NCBI GenBank assembly: GCA_002378975.1
Contig: DFST01000110.1
Coordinates: 1-30,363, forward strand
Source of the DNA: Chitinophagaceae bacterium UBA3430
Lineage (GTDB): Bacteria > Bacteroidota > Bacteroidia > Chitinophagales > Chitinophagaceae
Length of the DNA stretch: 30,363 nucleotides
Direction: 5' to 3'
Shown one piece after another: positions 22,303 through 30,162 of this stretch. The notes under the pieces were generated by a model. It searched no databases, was not told where the DNA came from, and saw only the letters and a program-made list of their open reading frames with translations. Numbering within the stretch: position 1 is the stretch's first letter; the number at the start of each line of letters is the position of its first letter. The position numbers were made by a program, and so were the translations under genes.

Positions 22303-23445
22303 ATGACCACTACTACCTTTCATTTTCAGGATGGCCAATGGCAGGGCTTCGATCGGATCGATCAGCCGGCTGACGCCTATCAGTTGGTCCTTTTGTTTGC
22401 CGATCGGATCTTGTTATCAAACGCTTCGGTGTTGGAGCTTGTCCGTCAACAATTTCCTCAAGCCCAGCTGGTGATCGGTTCAACGGCCGGTGAGATTTTC
22501 CAAGATCGCAATATGCTGAACTCAATCGTAGGCGTGGCAATGCAGTTCGATCATACACCGATAAAGACTGTATGCCGAAACATCGCCGAATTTGCTGACT
22601 CGTTCGATTTGGGAAAGAATCTGGCGGCTGAATTGCCGGTTGATGGACTGAAATACGTTTATCTTTTGTCGGACGGAAGTCGGGTAAATGGCTCTCAGCT
22701 AATACATGGTATCAATCAAGGGTTACCCAAAGGCGTGTTGGTGACGGGTGGCATGGCCGGTGATGGCGATCGTTTTCAAACCACCGTGACCGGATTGAAT
22801 GATCAGATCGGAGAGGGAAATGTCATCCTAGTCGGTTTTTATGGCGATCGTTTACAAGTGGGATATGGTTCACGCGGTGGTTGGTTGTATCTGGGTCCGG
22901 ACCGCACCATTACTGCTTCTACCAACAACGTGTTGTATGAGATCGATGGGGAGCCGGCATTGGATCTCTATAAACGATATCTGGGTTCTTTTGCCGATGA
23001 ATTACCGGGATCGGCCCTGTTGTTTCCTTTGGCCTTGTTACAGGAAAATCCAACGGATCCGCCGTTGGTTCGCACCATCCTATCCATCGATGAGGCAAAT
23101 AAGTCAATGGTTTTTGCAGGAGATGTTCCAACAGGAGCCCGCGTCCGCTTGATGCGTGCAGGCCTGCAAGAGTTGGTCGACGCGGCTGGTGAAGCGAGCA
23201 AAGAAGCGTCTACGAAACACTTCAAGAAACCCGATTTTGCGTTGGCCATGAATTGTGTAGGCCGCCGACTGGTACTGGGCCACCGGGCCGATGAGGAGAT
23301 CGAATCCATCTTATCGGGTCTCGCTCCCAATACGCCCATGATCGGTTTTTATTCGTACGGAGAATTTTCTCCCATGAATCATCAAGGCTTGACTTGTGAC
23401 CTGCACAATCAAACCGTGGTATTGACTATTTTCGAAGAGAACTAG
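22303..23445 (+). CDS. FIST N-domain/FIST C-domain sensory protein
   Basis: A 380-residue soluble protein without signal peptide or membrane helix. The N-terminal FIST domain shows ADRILLSNASVLELVRQQFPQAQLVIGSTAGEI and YVYLLSDGSRVNGSQLIHGINQGLPKGVLVTGGMAGDGDRF. The C-terminal FIST_C part holds EIDGEPALDLYKRYLG, FALAMNCVGRRLVLG and the closing TPMIGFYSYGEFSPM...LHNQTVVLTIFEE. FIST domains are ligand-sensing modules, proposed to bind small molecules such as amino acids, and are often fused to kinases, chemoreceptors or cyclases. Here the module is separate, and its stop codon touches the start of the kinase gene (TAGTGATG). ATG 22303 is preferred over an in-frame TTG at 22270. It probably feeds ligand information to the kinase. 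Confidence 0.9.
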   Translation: MTTTTFHFQDGQWQGFDRIDQPADAYQLVLLFADRILLSNASVLELVRQQFPQAQLVIGSTAGEIFQDRNMLNSIVGVAMQFDHTPIKTVCRNIAEFADSFDLGKNLAAELPVDGLKYVYLLSDGSRVNGSQLIHGINQGLPKGVLVTGGMAGDGDRFQTTVTGLNDQIGEGNVILVGFYGDRLQVGYGSRGGWLYLGPDRTITASTNNVLYEIDGEPALDLYKRYLGSFADELPGSALLFPLALLQENPTDPPLVRTILSIDEANKSMVFAGDVPTGARVRLMRAGLQELVDAAGEASKEASTKHFKKPDFALAMNCVGRRLVLGHRADEEIESILSGLAPNTPMIGFYSYGEFSPMNHQGLTCDLHNQTVVLTIFEEN

Positions 23446-23447
23446 TG

Positions 23448-26180
23448 ATGCAACACCCTCGCCTCAAACGTTTGTTGGAAAAATGGCAACGGGAGGGCCG
23501 CCCGATCCCGGACGTAATGGACGAGATATGCTCCGAGATCAGCCGCAATTTTTTTGATTTTGACCGGGAGAAGAAGATCATGGAGCAATCCATTACCGCT
23601 TCTCAAGAGGACTATGCCCAGGCTCATCGCCGGATGGTTCAACTGAATCAAGAGCTAGAACGTCAGGTGGAGCTGCGCACGCAAGAGAAAGACATGCTGG
23701 CGCAATTTCCACTGGAGAATCCCAATCCTGTTTTTCGGATCCAATCTACCGGGCGAGTCGTTTACCAAAATCCACCGGCGCTTACGATTCGAATGATCGA
23801 ATACCAGGGAGCAGCCTATCTCATAGCGGATTTTTTGGAAGCCTTCGCTTCCATTGCCAAAAAAGCTGTGGGAAATATCGAGGTCAAGTCGGAAAGTCAG
23901 ATTTTTTCGATCACGTATAAGCAGCTGTTCGGCGGAGATTACAATCTCTATTTTCTGGATGTAACGGATCAAAAACATCTGCAAGAGAAAGCATACGACA
24001 ACTTTTATCGGTTGAACAACTTCCTGGAGTCGACCGATGCGGTTTATTATATCATTTATAAGAATCACCCCGAGAAGAGTTTCTTTACTTCCCGATGGCC
24101 CTTATACTTCGGATTCAATCCGACTAATTTTAAGGATCCGTTGCGCGAGCGCCAGCGGTACATTTTACCGGCAACGATCGATGCCTACCGGAAAGCCATG
24201 GATCAATTGGATTTTAGTGGCCAGGCTACATTCAAGTATCAGGTGGAGAATGCGGTTACGCACAAGCAACTCTGGCTCGAAGAAGAAGTAAAGAAAAAAT
24301 TCGATCCATTCCTGAATGATGAGGTTCTTACTGGTCGCATTGCCGACGTGAGTGGCGCCGAATTCTACCGGGAGTATATCTTGGAGAGTGAAAAAAGATT
24401 CAAGCGCATCACAGACGCCTTGCCGGTGATGATTTGGGTATCCGACCAGAACGATGTGGTGAATTACTCAAACGATAAGACCAAGGAATTCTTCGGATTT
24501 CCCTTGGAGGACATAAAGAGTCAGGCTGAGTTTGAGCCGCTCATCCATCCCGATTATCGGAATCAGGCAATAAAAGACTGGGCTACTCGCATCAAAAATC
24601 GGGAGGTGATCAACAGCGAGTTTCTGATCAAAGCCAAAGACGAGCAATATCATTACATCCAGGAGGTTGCCGTACCTCGTTTCTTGGAGAGTGGTCAATT
24701 CATGGGTTACATCGGGGCTTATTTTGATCTGACCAAAGAGCATCAATATCAAAAAGAACTGGAGGCGGACAAGCAACAGTTCGAGTTGATCGCCTTGAAT
24801 TCAGGTGATGTAACGGTGATCACGGATTGGAAGGGTAAGATCTCGTACATCTCCCCGGGTGTAAAGCGCTTGTTGGATTATCAGGCGGAAGAATTAGCGG
24901 GTGCCAATCTCTACGACTATTTCTGCGAGGAGTGTCGGCGTATGTTGAAGCCCCAACTGAGCAAGCAAAATTTGCAGGGAGGAGACATTAAGAACTTGAT
25001 TTTTCGCTTGGTCAAGAGCAATGGAGATCTGTTGTGGGTAGAGACGGCTGTTCGGGAAATTCAATCGGGTATCGACAAGTCCCAGAACCTGCTGTTCCAC
25101 ATCCGTGATATTCATCAGCAACAATTGGCCTTGCAGACCCTGAAGGCCAGTGAGGAGAAATACCGGACCTTGTTTGAGAACATGGACTTAGGGGTCATGG
25201 AAGTAGACGTGGATGAGCGCATTTTATATGCGAACCCGGCCTTTGAACGGATTACTGGTTATTCACTGGACGAACTGAAGGGGGAAGTGGCATCGCGTCT
25301 TTTGTTGCGTCCCAATGCCGTAGGGGCTAAGAAGACCATCCAAAAACAAGAACGCATCCGAAAAAAAGGAAAAGAATCTGTTTATGAGATCGACCTGATG
25401 CGGAAGACGGGCGAGTCGGCCACGGTGATCATCAGCGGGGCGCCCATTTTTGATATTGAGGGTAAGGTTAAGGGATCGGTAGGTATTCACTGGGATGTGA
25501 CGCGGATACGCTTGATGGAGCAGGAGTTGTTGGAAGAGCGCATCAGTCAGGAAAAATATATCCTGGAGGCTAAACTACAAGCGGAGGAGGAGCAGCGGTC
25601 CCAGATCGGACGCGACCTACACGATGGGGTTGGACAAATGTTGGCGTATATGTCACTCTTCCTAAATATGATCAAAGCGAAGGCCGTATACGATCCGACC
25701 GACATCCATCAGTTGGAGAAAACGGTCAAGCAGACCTTGGAACAAGTTCGTACACTGTCCCGCACCTTAGCGCCTCCTGCCATTCGCGATTTGGGCTTGC
25801 GCGATTCGGTGGTGGAGTTAGTGAACAGTTATGGCATCCTGACCAAACCCATTTTCAAGTTGCGGGTTTATCCACAATACGATGACGAGCAATTGACGCT
25901 GGATAAGAAGATCGTTGTCTTCCGCGTACTGCAAGAATTATTGAACAACACATTCAAGTACGCCGCCGCCGATACAATCTCCATCCATCTTTATTTCAAA
26001 GACAATCATTTCTTCTTGGAATACGCCGATGATGGCAAAGGATTTGATATTACCAAAATCCAAAAAGGCGTAGGGCTCGACAGCATGCGTTCGCGGATCG
26101 CTTTTTATAAAGGACACATTGACATTCAATCTTCTCTCGGAAAAGGAACGAAAACACTCATTCAATTTCCAATTCATTAA
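23448..26180 (+). CDS. Multi-PAS soluble sensor histidine kinase (HisKA_3/NarL type)
   Basis: A 910-residue cytoplasmic kinase without membrane helices. After an N-terminal coiled coil (about 45-85) come about five PAS-like modules: near 85-175 (NPVFRIQSTGRVVYQNPPAL), 185-300, 310-440 (ALPVMIWVSDQNDVVNYSND), 445-560 (VTVITDWKGKISYISPGVKRLL) and 570-690 (LGVMEVDVDERILYANPAFERITGYS). The dimerisation/phosphoacceptor part is QIGRDLHDGVGQ with the likely phospho-His at ~725. The HATPase has the N box LLNNTFKYA, the DDGKGFD G1 box and GVGLDSMRSRI. This type pairs with LuxR-class response regulators, encoded 2 bp after its stop. The start is ATG 23448 (or GTG 23445), directly at the FIST stop codon, so translation is coupled. 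Confidence 0.93.
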   Translation: MQHPRLKRLLEKWQREGRPIPDVMDEICSEISRNFFDFDREKKIMEQSITASQEDYAQAHRRMVQLNQELERQVELRTQEKDMLAQFPLENPNPVFRIQSTGRVVYQNPPALTIRMIEYQGAAYLIADFLEAFASIAKKAVGNIEVKSESQIFSITYKQLFGGDYNLYFLDVTDQKHLQEKAYDNFYRLNNFLESTDAVYYIIYKNHPEKSFFTSRWPLYFGFNPTNFKDPLRERQRYILPATIDAYRKAMDQLDFSGQATFKYQVENAVTHKQLWLEEEVKKKFDPFLNDEVLTGRIADVSGAEFYREYILESEKRFKRITDALPVMIWVSDQNDVVNYSNDKTKEFFGFPLEDIKSQAEFEPLIHPDYRNQAIKDWATRIKNREVINSEFLIKAKDEQYHYIQEVAVPRFLESGQFMGYIGAYFDLTKEHQYQKELEADKQQFELIALNSGDVTVITDWKGKISYISPGVKRLLDYQAEELAGANLYDYFCEECRRMLKPQLSKQNLQGGDIKNLIFRLVKSNGDLLWVETAVREIQSGIDKSQNLLFHIRDIHQQQLALQTLKASEEKYRTLFENMDLGVMEVDVDERILYANPAFERITGYSLDELKGEVASRLLLRPNAVGAKKTIQKQERIRKKGKESVYEIDLMRKTGESATVIISGAPIFDIEGKVKGSVGIHWDVTRIRLMEQELLEERISQEKYILEAKLQAEEEQRSQIGRDLHDGVGQMLAYMSLFLNMIKAKAVYDPTDIHQLEKTVKQTLEQVRTLSRTLAPPAIRDLGLRDSVVELVNSYGILTKPIFKLRVYPQYDDEQLTLDKKIVVFRVLQELLNNTFKYAAADTISIHLYFKDNHFFLEYADDGKGFDITKIQKGVGLDSMRSRIAFYKGHIDIQSSLGKGTKTLIQFPIH

Positions 26181-26182
26181 TC

Positions 26183-26827
26183 ATGTTGGATAAAATCAAG
26201 ATCGTGATCGCCGATGATCATGTGCTCATTGCAGAAACCTGGGCCACGCTCATCAATTTGGATCCCTCCTTTCAGGTGATCAAGGTCTATGACAATACGC
26301 AATCGTTGATCGAGGAGGTGGCCGAATTGCAACCGCAGATCGTGATTCTCGATATCAACATCATGCCCATCTCCGGATTGGATGCAGTCAAGATCATTCG
26401 GGAGAGATCACCGAATTCACGCACCATTGGTGTATCGATGCACAATCAACCTTCTTTTGCCAAGCGTATGATCTCCAATGGCGCCATGGGGTATGTGACC
26501 AAGAACTCCACGAAAGACGAAATGTATAAGGCAATCTACGAGGTCATGGAAGGGAAAACCTATATCTGTGCCGAAATCAAGAATCGCATCACGCAGAACG
26601 TTTTGTTGGAGGACGATGAATCGGCTCGCTTGAATTCATTGACTGATCGGGAGATCGACATCATCAAGCTGCTCAAAGAAGGGTGTACCACAGATGAGAT
26701 TGCAGAAAAATTATTCCTATCGCCGCGGACGGTCGATACGCACCGTGCCAAGATCTTGAAGAAGCTCCAATTAAAGAATTCCCTGTCGTTGATCAAGTTG
26801 ATCAACGAGCGTTTCCCCGATCTGTAG
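26183..26827 (+). CDS. LuxR/NarL-family response regulator
   Basis: A 214-residue two-domain regulator. The receiver has the acidic pair Asp11-Asp12 (IVIADDHVLIAE), phospho-acceptor Asp57 (IVILDINIMPISGLD), a Ser/Thr in GVSMHN, and Lys107 (GYVTKNS). The LuxR-type HTH occupies about 147-210: LTDREIDIIKLLKEGCTTDEIAEKLFLSPRTVDTHRAKILKKLQLKN. It is the evident partner of the kinase encoded 2 bp upstream. Its DNA target is unknown; the 18-bp palindrome in front of the FIST gene is a candidate for autoregulation. The operon closes at the hairpin 26837-26855. Confidence 0.96.
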   Translation: MLDKIKIVIADDHVLIAETWATLINLDPSFQVIKVYDNTQSLIEEVAELQPQIVILDINIMPISGLDAVKIIRERSPNSRTIGVSMHNQPSFAKRMISNGAMGYVTKNSTKDEMYKAIYEVMEGKTYICAEIKNRITQNVLLEDDESARLNSLTDREIDIIKLLKEGCTTDEIAEKLFLSPRTVDTHRAKILKKLQLKNSLSLIKLINERFPDL

Positions 26828-26836
26828 AAACGAAAA

Positions 26837-26855
26837 AGGCACCTAAAAGGTGCCT
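26837..26855. terminator. Hairpin terminator between convergent genes
   Basis: AGGCACCT-aaa-AGGTGCCT: a perfect 8-bp stem with a 3-nt loop, preceded by AAAA and followed by CTATT. It sits between the response regulator stop (26827) and the SWIB gene stop (26878). The A run gives a better T tract for the minus strand. Confidence 0.7.
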
Positions 26856-26877
26856 CTATTCGTTGAGCAAGGGAATC

Positions 26878-27288
26878 TTAGCTCAGGTTCTTCGCCAGGT
26901 GCTTGGCCATGTCGAACATGGATACTTGACTCTTTCCACCGAATACGGCTTTGAGTTTTGCATCCGCATTGATCATGCGCTTGTTGGCTTTGTCCTGCAG
27001 TTTGTTCGCCTTGATGTACACCCAGATCTTTTTCACCACTTCGGTGCGGGGCATCGCCTTAGCTCCAACTACAGCGGCCAGGTTGGCGCTAGGAGTCAGG
27101 GGCTTCATGAAGGCAGCGGAGGGCTTGCGTGCTGATTTCTTCTTTGCTACTTTCTTAGCAGCTTTTTTTACCGGCTTCTTTGCTACTTTCTTAGCAGCTT
27201 TTTTTGCAGGCTTCTTTGCTACTTTCTTAGCAGCTTTCTTGGCGGGTTTTTTAGCTACTTTCTTCGCAGCTTTTTTCTTTGTTGCCAT
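26878..27288 (-). CDS. Histone H1-like tail fused to a SWIB/MDM2 domain
   Basis: A 136-residue, very basic protein. Residues ~1-52 are a Lys/Ala/Pro/Val repeat (unit of 12 residues such as KKAAKKVAKKPA) like the tail of eukaryotic histone H1 and the bacterial Hc1/AlgP-type proteins. Residues ~66-135 are a SWIB domain: LAAVVGAKAMPRTEVVKKIW, YIKANKLQDKANKRMINADA and KLKAVFGGKSQVSMFDMAKHL. SWIB domains are found in eukaryotic chromatin-remodelling complexes and in Chlamydiae and Bacteroidota; here DNA compaction or topology control is the likely role. The gene is single, with the best promoter match in the window (TTG-N19-TATATTTG), fitting an abundant protein. Confidence 0.93.
   Translation of the reverse strand: MATKKKAAKKVAKKPAKKAAKKVAKKPAKKAAKKVAKKPVKKAAKKVAKKKSARKPSAAFMKPLTPSANLAAVVGAKAMPRTEVVKKIWVYIKANKLQDKANKRMINADAKLKAVFGGKSQVSMFDMAKHLAKNLS
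27139..27282. repeat. 36-bp coding tandem repeat (four units)
   Basis: Four 36-bp units start at 27139, 27175, 27211 and 27247. The first three share CTTCTTTGCTACTTTCTTAG nearly exactly; the fourth is diverged. They encode the 12-residue KKAAKKVAKKPA-type repeats of the H1-like tail. The high DNA identity, beyond what the protein needs, suggests recent unit duplication, so copy number may vary between strains. Confidence 0.9.
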
Positions 27289-27334
27289 GGTTAAAGGTTT
27301 TAGAATTTAAATGGGTTTGGGTTCAAACCGGAAA

Positions 27335-27364
27335 CAAATATAGAGGAAATCTATTCGCATCCAA
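27335..27364 (-). promoter_or_regulatory. Promoter of the H1/SWIB gene
   Basis: On the minus strand: TTG (27364-27362), 19-nt spacer, TATATTTG (27342-27335). Both elements and the spacing fit the Bacteroidota consensus. It predicts a leader of about 40 nt before the ATG at 27288. Confidence 0.6.
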
Positions 27365-27465
27365 GAGGGGGAACTATTTTTCTCTGAGAGAAATAGCCCG
27401 ATTCGGTGCCTCCTTTCCCTCGGAAGCGCGAAAGATTTTGTTCTTTTGCGTGGAAGAAATCGATT

Positions 27466-28203
27466 ATGACGACCGACCTATCGTGGCTATCACGGACGCA
27501 ATTGCTCATTGGCGAAACAGCCCTTCGAAAGCTGGCCGCCGCACACGTGTTGGTCGTGGGGCTGGGTGGTGTGGGCTCCTACGCCGCGGAATTCATCGCC
27601 CGAAGCGGAGTCGGTAAAATGACCATCATCGATGGGGACGTAGTTGACCCTACCAACCGAAATAGACAATTGCCGGCACTAGCTACCAACCACGGTGTAT
27701 CCAAGGCCAAGATCATGGCAGAACGACTGTTGGCCATCAACCCCGAATTGGAGTTGACGGTGATCGATGAGTTCATTCGCCCCGAGCGTGTACTCGAACA
27801 ATTGACCGAAGTTCCCTCCTACTTGATCGATGCCATCGATAGCATCACCCCTAAAATTACCTTTCTCAAAACGGCGGTGGCGCATCACATTCCTTTGGTA
27901 AGCAGCATGGGTGCAGGAGCTAAACTCGATCCAACCCGCCTGCAAGTCGTTGATATTTCCGAGACCTATAATTGCCCATTCGCACAACAAGTGCGCAAGC
28001 AACTCAAAAAGCGTTACCAGATCCGCAAAGGGGTGCAGGTCGTTTTTTCACCCGAACAACCCATTTGGGAAAGTCTCATGCTCACAGATGGTAGTAATTT
28101 CAAGAAATCGGCTTACGGAACCATTTCATATTTGCCTGCCGTTTTCGGGGCAGTTTGTGCATCGGTCGCTATTAGAGCGTTATGTGTAGAGTGTAGAGAG
28201 TAG
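27466..28203 (+). CDS. tcdA: ThiF/E1-family protein, probable tRNA threonylcarbamoyladenosine dehydratase
   Basis: A 245-residue E1-like enzyme. The nucleotide-binding loop is GLGGVGS (32-38), followed by MTIIDGDVVDPTNRNRQLPA with the Asp and Asn-Arg-x-x-Arg/Gln pattern of adenylating E1 domains, then DAIDSITPKITFL and SSMGAGAKLDPTRLQVVDISET. The late KKRYQIRKGVQVVFSPEQP and GTISYLPAVFGAVCASVAIR match the TcdA/CsdL type. That enzyme activates t6A at tRNA position 37 with ATP and cyclises it to ct6A. ATG 27466 (MTTDLSWLSRTQLLIGE) fits the family; longer frames start with a poor sequence. The last residues (VECRE) and stop come from a GTAGAGAG-type tandem repeat, so the C-terminus may have been remodelled. 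No partner sulfur-transfer genes are adjacent. Confidence 0.88.
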   Translation: MTTDLSWLSRTQLLIGETALRKLAAAHVLVVGLGGVGSYAAEFIARSGVGKMTIIDGDVVDPTNRNRQLPALATNHGVSKAKIMAERLLAINPELELTVIDEFIRPERVLEQLTEVPSYLIDAIDSITPKITFLKTAVAHHIPLVSSMGAGAKLDPTRLQVVDISETYNCPFAQQVRKQLKKRYQIRKGVQVVFSPEQPIWESLMLTDGSNFKKSAYGTISYLPAVFGAVCASVAIRALCVECRE

Positions 28204-28234
28204 AGAGCTCAACCTTTACCTCTCTACTCTCTAC
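28193..28234. repeat. Perfect 15-bp inverted repeat of GTAGAGAG-type units, probable terminator
   Basis: GTAGAGAGTAGAGAG (28193-28207) and its exact complement CTCTCTACTCTCTAC (28220-28234) are separated by 12 nt. Each arm is itself a ~7-8 nt tandem repeat. The stop codon of the ThiF-like gene (28201-28203) lies inside the left arm. It may act as a hairpin terminator, although no clear T run follows. Confidence 0.75.
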
Positions 28235-28290
28235 CTGCTACCTGATCCCCCTCATTCTTTTTCCAGGGTGGGGATTCGAATTTCAAGCCG

Positions 28291-28908
28291 ATGGAAACGT
28301 TCCTGTTCAACGATCGGGCGGATGCGGCCGAGCAATTACTGAAGTTGATCCCCCCGGTCAACCCAACCCAAACCATCGTTTTGGGTATTCCTCGGGGTGG
28401 TGTTCCGATCGCGGCTCAGATCGCAAAATCCTTGAAGGTCCCGTTGGACGTGTTGTTGGTGCGCAAGTTGGCATCGCCCGATAATCCCGAATACGCTTTG
28501 GGGGCTGTCAGCCTCGATCGAATCTTCATCGAGGAGGCCTATACAGGCAGGAAATCGGATTTAGACCGGTGGGTAGAGGCGGCCCGACGGGAATTACAAA
28601 ATCGCAAAAAGCTGTATCGACTAGGTACGTCCAACCCTGAACTCCGGAGTAAAACGGTGATTCTGGTCGACGATGGCATAGCGACCGGCCGAACGCTGTT
28701 GTTGGCCATCCAACTCGTCCGCGCCCAGCACCCGCGAGCCATATGGGTGGCCGTGCCCGTATCCTCCCCGGAAGCGGCGAAGCGAATTCGATCGCAGGTC
28801 GATCGTTTCATCTGTTTGCATGAACCCGAACCATTTTACGGGGTTGGGCGGTTTTATCGGACTTTCGATTCCGTCGATGACGAGACGGTCATTCGTATAC
28901 TTGTTTGA
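28291..28908 (+). CDS. Phosphoribosyltransferase-family protein
   Basis: A 205-residue type I phosphoribosyltransferase fold. The PRPP-binding motif is VILVDDGIATGRT (123-135); the early IVLGIPRGGVPIAAQIAKSL and PLDVLLVRKLASPDNPEYALGAV are typical of the stand-alone 'predicted phosphoribosyltransferase' group related to ComF-like and dienelactone-hydrolase-fused forms. A helical hood (RWVEAARRELQNRKKLYR) sits where base recognition would occur. Substrate is not predictable. The C-terminus (FICLHEPEPFYGVGRFYRTFDSVDDETV) is conserved in this group. It starts 87 bp after the ThiF-like gene, beyond the inverted repeat, so it is likely a separate unit. Confidence 0.87.
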   Translation: METFLFNDRADAAEQLLKLIPPVNPTQTIVLGIPRGGVPIAAQIAKSLKVPLDVLLVRKLASPDNPEYALGAVSLDRIFIEEAYTGRKSDLDRWVEAARRELQNRKKLYRLGTSNPELRSKTVILVDDGIATGRTLLLAIQLVRAQHPRAIWVAVPVSSPEAAKRIRSQVDRFICLHEPEPFYGVGRFYRTFDSVDDETVIRILV

Positions 28909-29102
28909 AATACTCCTTGAACTCGGAATCGGCATCCTGACGAGTCGTGGCTATGGATGAGTTCAATATGAATAGCAAAACAGAACAGCCCAACTCAACG
29001 AAAAAAATTACATTTAACGCTCATTCCTTCATCCCAAAATCAACTGTTTTAGGGTGTACCGGAGAAGATCCCAACTTATATAGGATTTCAATGTACTGAA
29101 CA
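28909..29102. other. Intergenic region before the PorP/SprF gene
   Basis: About 190 AT-rich bases. They should hold the promoter of the PorP/SprF gene, but no TAnnTTTG box with good spacing is visible. No hairpin terminator was seen after the phosphoribosyltransferase gene. Confidence 0.3.
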
Positions 29103-30134
29103 ATGAATATGAATAAACTCGTTGGATCTTTTTCTCTGTTGCTTTTGTTGAGTGTGTGCATCACTGTACGTGCTCAACAAAAGCCTCACTATACGCAGTA
29201 TATCCTGAATCAGTACATCATCAATCCTGCGATTTCGGGGATTGAGAACTATGTGGATGTAAAGGCCAGTCATCGCCGGCAATGGGTCGGTATTCAGGAT
29301 GCCCCGGTCACCACGTATTTTTCAATCCACGGTGCCTTGAATAAATCGGGAACGAAAACAACGGCCACTTCGTTTCCTACACCCGGTGAGAATCCGCGCG
29401 GCAGCAGTTATTGGGAGCAGTACGAAGCACCCGATGCGCATCATGGTATCGGATTGCAGGTAGTGCAAGATGTGGCCGGTCCGTTGAGCAACCTGACCGC
29501 CCAAGCTACCTATGCGTATCACTTGCCCTTGAATGCGAATACAACGCTTTCTGCCGGACTCGGCGTGGGCATCAATCGGTTGGGCCTAGATCCGGCGAAG
29601 CTGAACTTCGGCGATGTAACGGTTGATCCGGTGGTTTATACATCCGGTATTCTCAATAATACGCGGTTGGATATGAGTGCCGGACTTTATCTCTATTCGG
29701 CTAATTATTTTCTGGGGCTATCGGCCCAGCAGATCGTACCGCAAACAATCGATTTTTCGAATGGATATATCCGTCCGCAGACTGGGAAAACCGTTCCGCA
29801 TTTATTTGCTACGGCTGGCTATCGAGTCTTGCTCGGGGAGAACTTCAATTTCATTCCATCCGTGATGGTGAAATATGTAAATCCCGTGCCGGTGCAAGTG
29901 GAAGTAAATCTTAAACTGCAATACCGCGGACTGGCCTGGCTGGGTGCGAGCTATCGTCATCAAGACGGATTTGCCGGCATGTTGGGCGTAAACATCGCCA
30001 ATATTCAAATGGGATACGCGTATGATTATACCACATCGCGTCTCAATAATTTCAGCAAAGGAACACATGAGTTCCTGATCGGATTTCTATTGGGGAATAA
30101 ATATCCCGACGGCTGTCCGACGAATGTTTGGTGA
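29103..30134 (+). CDS. PorP/SprF-family type IX secretion membrane protein
   Basis: A 343-residue outer-membrane protein with a signal peptide (MNMNKLVGSFSLLLLLSVCITVRAQ) followed by the PorP/SprF hallmark PHYTQYILNQYIINPAISGIENYVDVKASHRRQWVGIQDAPVTTYFSIHG. The rest alternates beta strands (HGIGLQVVQDVAGPLSNLTAQATYAYHLPL; FNFIPSVMVKYVNPVPVQVEVNLKLQYRGLAWLGASYRHQDGFAGMLGVNI; MGYAYDYTTSRLNNFSKGTHEFLIGFLL) and fits a barrel. PorP/SprF proteins work with the T9SS core, often to display a specific large adhesin such as SprB. No adhesin gene is next to it. The window also encodes one T9SS cargo (18241-19725). The stop lies 28 bp from the convergent gene at the right edge. Confidence 0.9.
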   Translation: MNMNKLVGSFSLLLLLSVCITVRAQQKPHYTQYILNQYIINPAISGIENYVDVKASHRRQWVGIQDAPVTTYFSIHGALNKSGTKTTATSFPTPGENPRGSSYWEQYEAPDAHHGIGLQVVQDVAGPLSNLTAQATYAYHLPLNANTTLSAGLGVGINRLGLDPAKLNFGDVTVDPVVYTSGILNNTRLDMSAGLYLYSANYFLGLSAQQIVPQTIDFSNGYIRPQTGKTVPHLFATAGYRVLLGENFNFIPSVMVKYVNPVPVQVEVNLKLQYRGLAWLGASYRHQDGFAGMLGVNIANIQMGYAYDYTTSRLNNFSKGTHEFLIGFLLGNKYPDGCPTNVW

Positions 30135-30162
30135 TGGGACCTGCCATCTTTCCATCTCCCAT

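Noticed and set aside
27139..27282. 36-bp repeats that resemble CRISPR repeat length
   Set aside because: The units are contiguous without spacers and encode the KKAAKKVAKKPA tail in frame.
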